Below, piece after piece: positions 61,636-64,000 of a stretch of 64,000 nt of DNA. Origin of the DNA: a virus. The notes below the pieces were generated by a model. The model was given only the letters and a program-made list of their open reading frames with translations, searched no databases and had not been told where the DNA came from. The position numbers were made by a program, and so were the translations under genes. The DNA is taken from positions 116,050 to 180,049 of IMG/VR virus record IMGVR_UViG_3300022602_000031; one strand, written 5' to 3'. Position 1 is the first letter of the stretch. Every line of letters begins with the position of its first letter.

Positions 61636-62291
61636 ACGTCTTGTTAAATGGTTGTAGCTTTATGGATAACACCCATTACCGAGATCACTTTAAACAGTTA
61701 CTTGGTGCTACAGCAGTCGTTAACATTGCCAAGCCCGGCAGTAGTAATCGTAGAATCATACGTACAACAGTAGAGTATCTAGAGAATCGCACAGTAGATT
61801 TAGTTGTACTGGGATTGACTTTTTACGATCGACAAGAAAGTCCACTTAAGCCTGAACAAGTTGATCCTTGGGTTAGTTATAATAGTCAAGGTATGCAGGC
61901 GCAGTTTGCCAGTGCCGATGACTTTGGCAGTACAGCAGAACATAAGTTAGTCGACGATTATGTTAAGTCGCGCTATAAGTTTGATATAAATCATCACTAC
62001 TTAGAACAGCTATACTTAGATTTGCGTATGCTGACCGCATATCTAAGAGAAAAGAAAATAAAGTTTTGTGTGTTTAACACCTGCGATCGGCACCATCACG
62101 AGGTTGACCTTGGTCCAGAATTTATACCATTTACATTCATTGGCAACGAGTTTTTGGAAAAAAATAACTGTAAGCCATTTGAAAATGATATTGATTTGCC
62201 CGCAAACGCTAGACACTACTATGGTGAAGATGTTATACTATTAGTCGCACACATCGTAGAATACATTCAACGGACCAACCAAATTGAGTAA
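61632..62291 (+). CDS. SGNH-like hydrolase, copy 3
   Basis: 219 residues, ATGA overlap. Block I is LLNGCSFMDN and block II IAKPGSSNRRIIRT, with LVVLGLTFYDRQE as the next block. The C-terminal DxxH is replaced by RHYYGED, so activity is uncertain. Third member of the family in the window. Confidence 0.55.
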   Translation: MNVLLNGCSFMDNTHYRDHFKQLLGATAVVNIAKPGSSNRRIIRTTVEYLENRTVDLVVLGLTFYDRQESPLKPEQVDPWVSYNSQGMQAQFASADDFGSTAEHKLVDDYVKSRYKFDINHHYLEQLYLDLRMLTAYLREKKIKFCVFNTCDRHHHEVDLGPEFIPFTFIGNEFLEKNNCKPFENDIDLPANARHYYGEDVILLVAHIVEYIQRTNQIE

Positions 62292-62973
62292 CACATTTAA
62301 ATGTCGTTATTGTGACAAAGCATTTGCCAAGGAATCAACTTTGGCAGTTCATCTTTGCGAACCCAAGCGACGTTGGCAACAAGAACGAGAAGTGGGAGTA
62401 CAATTAGGCCTTAAGGCCTATTTGAGATTTTATGAAGTAACACAAGGTAGCGCCAGGCTAAAAACCTATGAAGATTTTGTTAGCAGTCCTTATTATAACG
62501 CTTTCGTCAAATATGGAAGATACTGTCAATCAATACGGTGTGTTAATTTTACTAATTTTCTTGATTGGCTACTGCGTAACAACAAAAAAATAGATCATTG
62601 GTGCAAGGATTCGATGTACACTGAATGGATACACGAATACCTACGCAAAGAAGCAGTACAAGACGCCCTGGAGAGGGCTTTAAAGGAAATGCAAACGTAT
62701 GCTGACGATCATCCAGAGCTTAGAAATGGTTTTACAGATTATTTTAAATACGGTAATAGTAACCGTGTTTGCTATCATATCAGTACTGGTAGGATTAGTC
62801 CTTGGATTGTGTATAACTGTGATTCGGGTGTGGAGTTTCTTGACGGACTTACTGAAGAACAAATCCAAATAATATTGCCCTGGATCGATCCTGATTTTTG
62901 GCAACGCAAGTTCAAAGACTATCTTGCCGATACTGAGTGGGTTAAGGATATATTAGAGAAAGCAGGCCTATGA
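62284..62973 (+). CDS. C2H2 zinc-finger phage protein
   Basis: 229 residues starting at TTG 62284. FKCRYCDKAFAKESTLAVHLC forms, at residues 5-25, a C-x2-C-x12-H-x-C finger; basic KRRW follows. The rest is helical and ends in IDPDFWQRKFKDYL. I recall similar finger proteins in this region of aquatic T4-like phages. DNA or RNA binding in replication is likely. Confidence 0.7.
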   Translation: MSNTFKCRYCDKAFAKESTLAVHLCEPKRRWQQEREVGVQLGLKAYLRFYEVTQGSARLKTYEDFVSSPYYNAFVKYGRYCQSIRCVNFTNFLDWLLRNNKKIDHWCKDSMYTEWIHEYLRKEAVQDALERALKEMQTYADDHPELRNGFTDYFKYGNSNRVCYHISTGRISPWIVYNCDSGVEFLDGLTEEQIQIILPWIDPDFWQRKFKDYLADTEWVKDILEKAGL

Positions 62974-63560
62974 AGTTTAAGTCAGACATTGACATCGACT
63001 TTGGTGATCGCACACAGGCCTTACGTTTGCTTGATGGGATACCTGCCAGCATACTACGTGATGAGCGACTAGTTCCGCACAATACTGGCGTGTACTTTAC
63101 TGATATTCCGGTGGATCCTTTTACTGGTCGTGCTAGTTTAGACTATGAAACAGCAGAAGCACGTGGCTATGCTAAATTAGATTTTTTAAATGTATCATTA
63201 TATACGCAGATAAAGAATGAAAAACATTTAACAGACCTAATAGCACAAGAACCCGATTGGGCCAGTTTATACGATCGTGATTTCTGCGGCCAACTTATAC
63301 ACATTGGCAATCATTACGATACTCTTATTAAGATGCCTGAAGCAGTCAACAGTATTCCTAGGATGGCCATGTTCTTGGCTATTATTCGTCCAGCCAAGCG
63401 ACATTTAATTGGGTTACCCTGGAAAGATGTTGCCGCTACTATCTGGGACAAAAACGAAGAAGGCTATCAGTTTAAGAAAAGTCACGCAGTTGCTTACGCA
63501 CACCTGGTGGCTGTTAATATGAATCTACTGTCCAGCAACCTTGCGGACAAGAGTAATTGA
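62970..63560 (+). CDS. DnaE-fragment-like phage protein
   Basis: 196 residues, ATGA overlap. DIDIDFGDR, GYAKLDFLNVS and FKKSHAVAYAHLVAVNM resemble separate motifs of bacterial DNA polymerase III alpha (PDFDIDF, KFDFLGL, FNKSHAAAYA), joined in a protein about one sixth of its length. The catalytic Asp set seems partly kept (DIDIDF). It may be a regulator or remnant rather than a polymerase. Confidence 0.6.
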   Translation: MKFKSDIDIDFGDRTQALRLLDGIPASILRDERLVPHNTGVYFTDIPVDPFTGRASLDYETAEARGYAKLDFLNVSLYTQIKNEKHLTDLIAQEPDWASLYDRDFCGQLIHIGNHYDTLIKMPEAVNSIPRMAMFLAIIRPAKRHLIGLPWKDVAATIWDKNEEGYQFKKSHAVAYAHLVAVNMNLLSSNLADKSN

Positions 63561-63905
63561 CTTACGTTTGCTACGTTTAGTAGCCATTTCTTTTAGGCTC
63601 ACGTAAGGGCCCATTTTAATTTCTACGTCTTTTGAGTTCATTGTACGTAGGCAATGTTTAAAAACAAACCAATCATTCTTTAAGAATACATTGATTGGTA
63701 TCAATCTGTTACTTTCCCACCACCAGGTTTCCCCTAGTTCTAAGAATATACGTTTGAGTGCTTCTTCTTTAAGTGCTCCAAAGTCATAAAGTGTAGTTAT
63801 AACTTCGTCGGAATTTTGTATGATTCCTATGTAATCATTACCACCGTAGGTAATGTAACTAATAAATGGGTATTCGCTGAGTAAGTTCTTGTAGTGGTCT
63901 TCCAC
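63525..63905 (-). CDS. conserved hypothetical protein
   Basis: 126 residues on the minus strand, overlapping the previous gene's end by 36 bp. YPFISYITYGGNDYIGIIQN, LGETWWWESNRLIPINVFL and a basic tail (KRSKRKSITLVRKVAG). Similar proteins occur in aquatic T4-like phages; role unknown. Confidence 0.7.
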   Translation of the reverse strand: MEDHYKNLLSEYPFISYITYGGNDYIGIIQNSDEVITTLYDFGALKEEALKRIFLELGETWWWESNRLIPINVFLKNDWFVFKHCLRTMNSKDVEIKMGPYVSLKEMATKRSKRKSITLVRKVAGQ

Positions 63906-63915
63906 GGTGTCCTTC

Positions 63916-63923
63916 GATAAATA
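63916..63923 (+). promoter_or_regulatory. T4-type late promoter (GATAAATA)
   Basis: GATAAATATA 7 bp before the ATG of the last gene, divergent from the minus-strand gene. Confidence 0.65.
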
Positions 63924-63929
63924 TATAAA

Positions 63930-64000
63930 ATGATTACTGTCAAAGCATATTTATATCCGAACATAGCCGAGGTCCAAATAATGGACCCAGCCATCTTTAC
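63930..64000 (+). CDS. late (probable virion) protein, partial
   Basis: Open from the ATG at 63930 to the window edge, 23 complete codons: MITVKAYLYPNIAEVQIM and DPAIF. The late promoter directly upstream suggests a structural protein. Identity not recognisable from this length. Confidence 0.6.
   Translation, partial: MITVKAYLYPNIAEVQIMDPAIF

Overview
The window is a continuous piece of a large lytic T4-like phage (Caudoviricetes, myovirus type). The evidence is a gp17-like terminase, a gp32-like ssDNA-binding protein, UvsX, a UvsY-like protein, a UvsW helicase, T4-type late promoters (TATAAATA/GATAAATA) and 23 tRNA genes. There is no integrase, repressor or plasmid gene. Several core genes (the UvsY-like protein, the gp62-like protein, the genes after uvsW) look more like the T4-like phages of cyanobacteria and other aquatic bacteria than like enteric T4; this is from memory of those families. 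GroES and GroEL read like betaproteobacterial proteins, so a freshwater betaproteobacterial host is a reasonable but unproven guess.

Layout. 1-6.2 kb: HNH nuclease (partial), terminase, a late protein, two glycosyltransferase-like proteins and an SGNH hydrolase. 6.3-15 kb: gp32, a sulfotransferase-like protein, three radical-SAM proteins with an SDR, then uvsX, a 2OG-Fe(II) oxygenase, a uvsY-like gene and a methyltransferase. 15-22 kb: nucleotidyltransferase-cupin fusion, a late protein, an orphan DNA methyltransferase, a flavin halogenase, a methyltransferase and an asparagine-synthetase-like ATPase. 21.8-27 kb: regulatory RNA-like leaders, the first TRAP-type solute-binding protein with a redoxin-like partner, and two tRNA arrays around three small genes. 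27-33.7 kb: a late operon that starts with a Cys/Asn-rich protein and continues with a SPASM radical-SAM enzyme, an unknown protein, a 2OG oxygenase, a flavin halogenase, a B12-type radical-SAM enzyme and another oxygenase. 33.7-36.5 kb (minus strand): an adenylating enzyme, a small membrane protein and a second asparagine-synthetase-like ATPase. 36.5-41.5 kb: a third glycosyltransferase-like protein, two more solute-binding/redoxin-like pairs, and a roughly 260-nt RNA with a 19-bp closing helix. 42-51.6 kb: a sugar and surface-glycan island containing a transketolase split in two. 51.7-53.7 kb: groES-groEL. 54-64 kb: small early genes, many with strong promoters, an AAA ATPase, uvsW and conserved T4-like replication-region genes.

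How it works together. Strong TTGAC-N17-TATAAT promoters drive early and replication genes, often with the predicted start site on the ATG, so the mRNA would be leaderless. T4-type late promoters precede probable virion genes and, notably, the Cys/Asn-rich protein and all three solute-binding proteins. The most unusual parts are the 27.6-33.7 kb operon, which looks like a system that modifies a virion peptide (RiPP-like), and the three repeated pairs of signal-less TRAP-type binding protein plus peroxiredoxin-5-like protein without the catalytic cysteine. All functions come from reading motifs by eye; no database search was possible.
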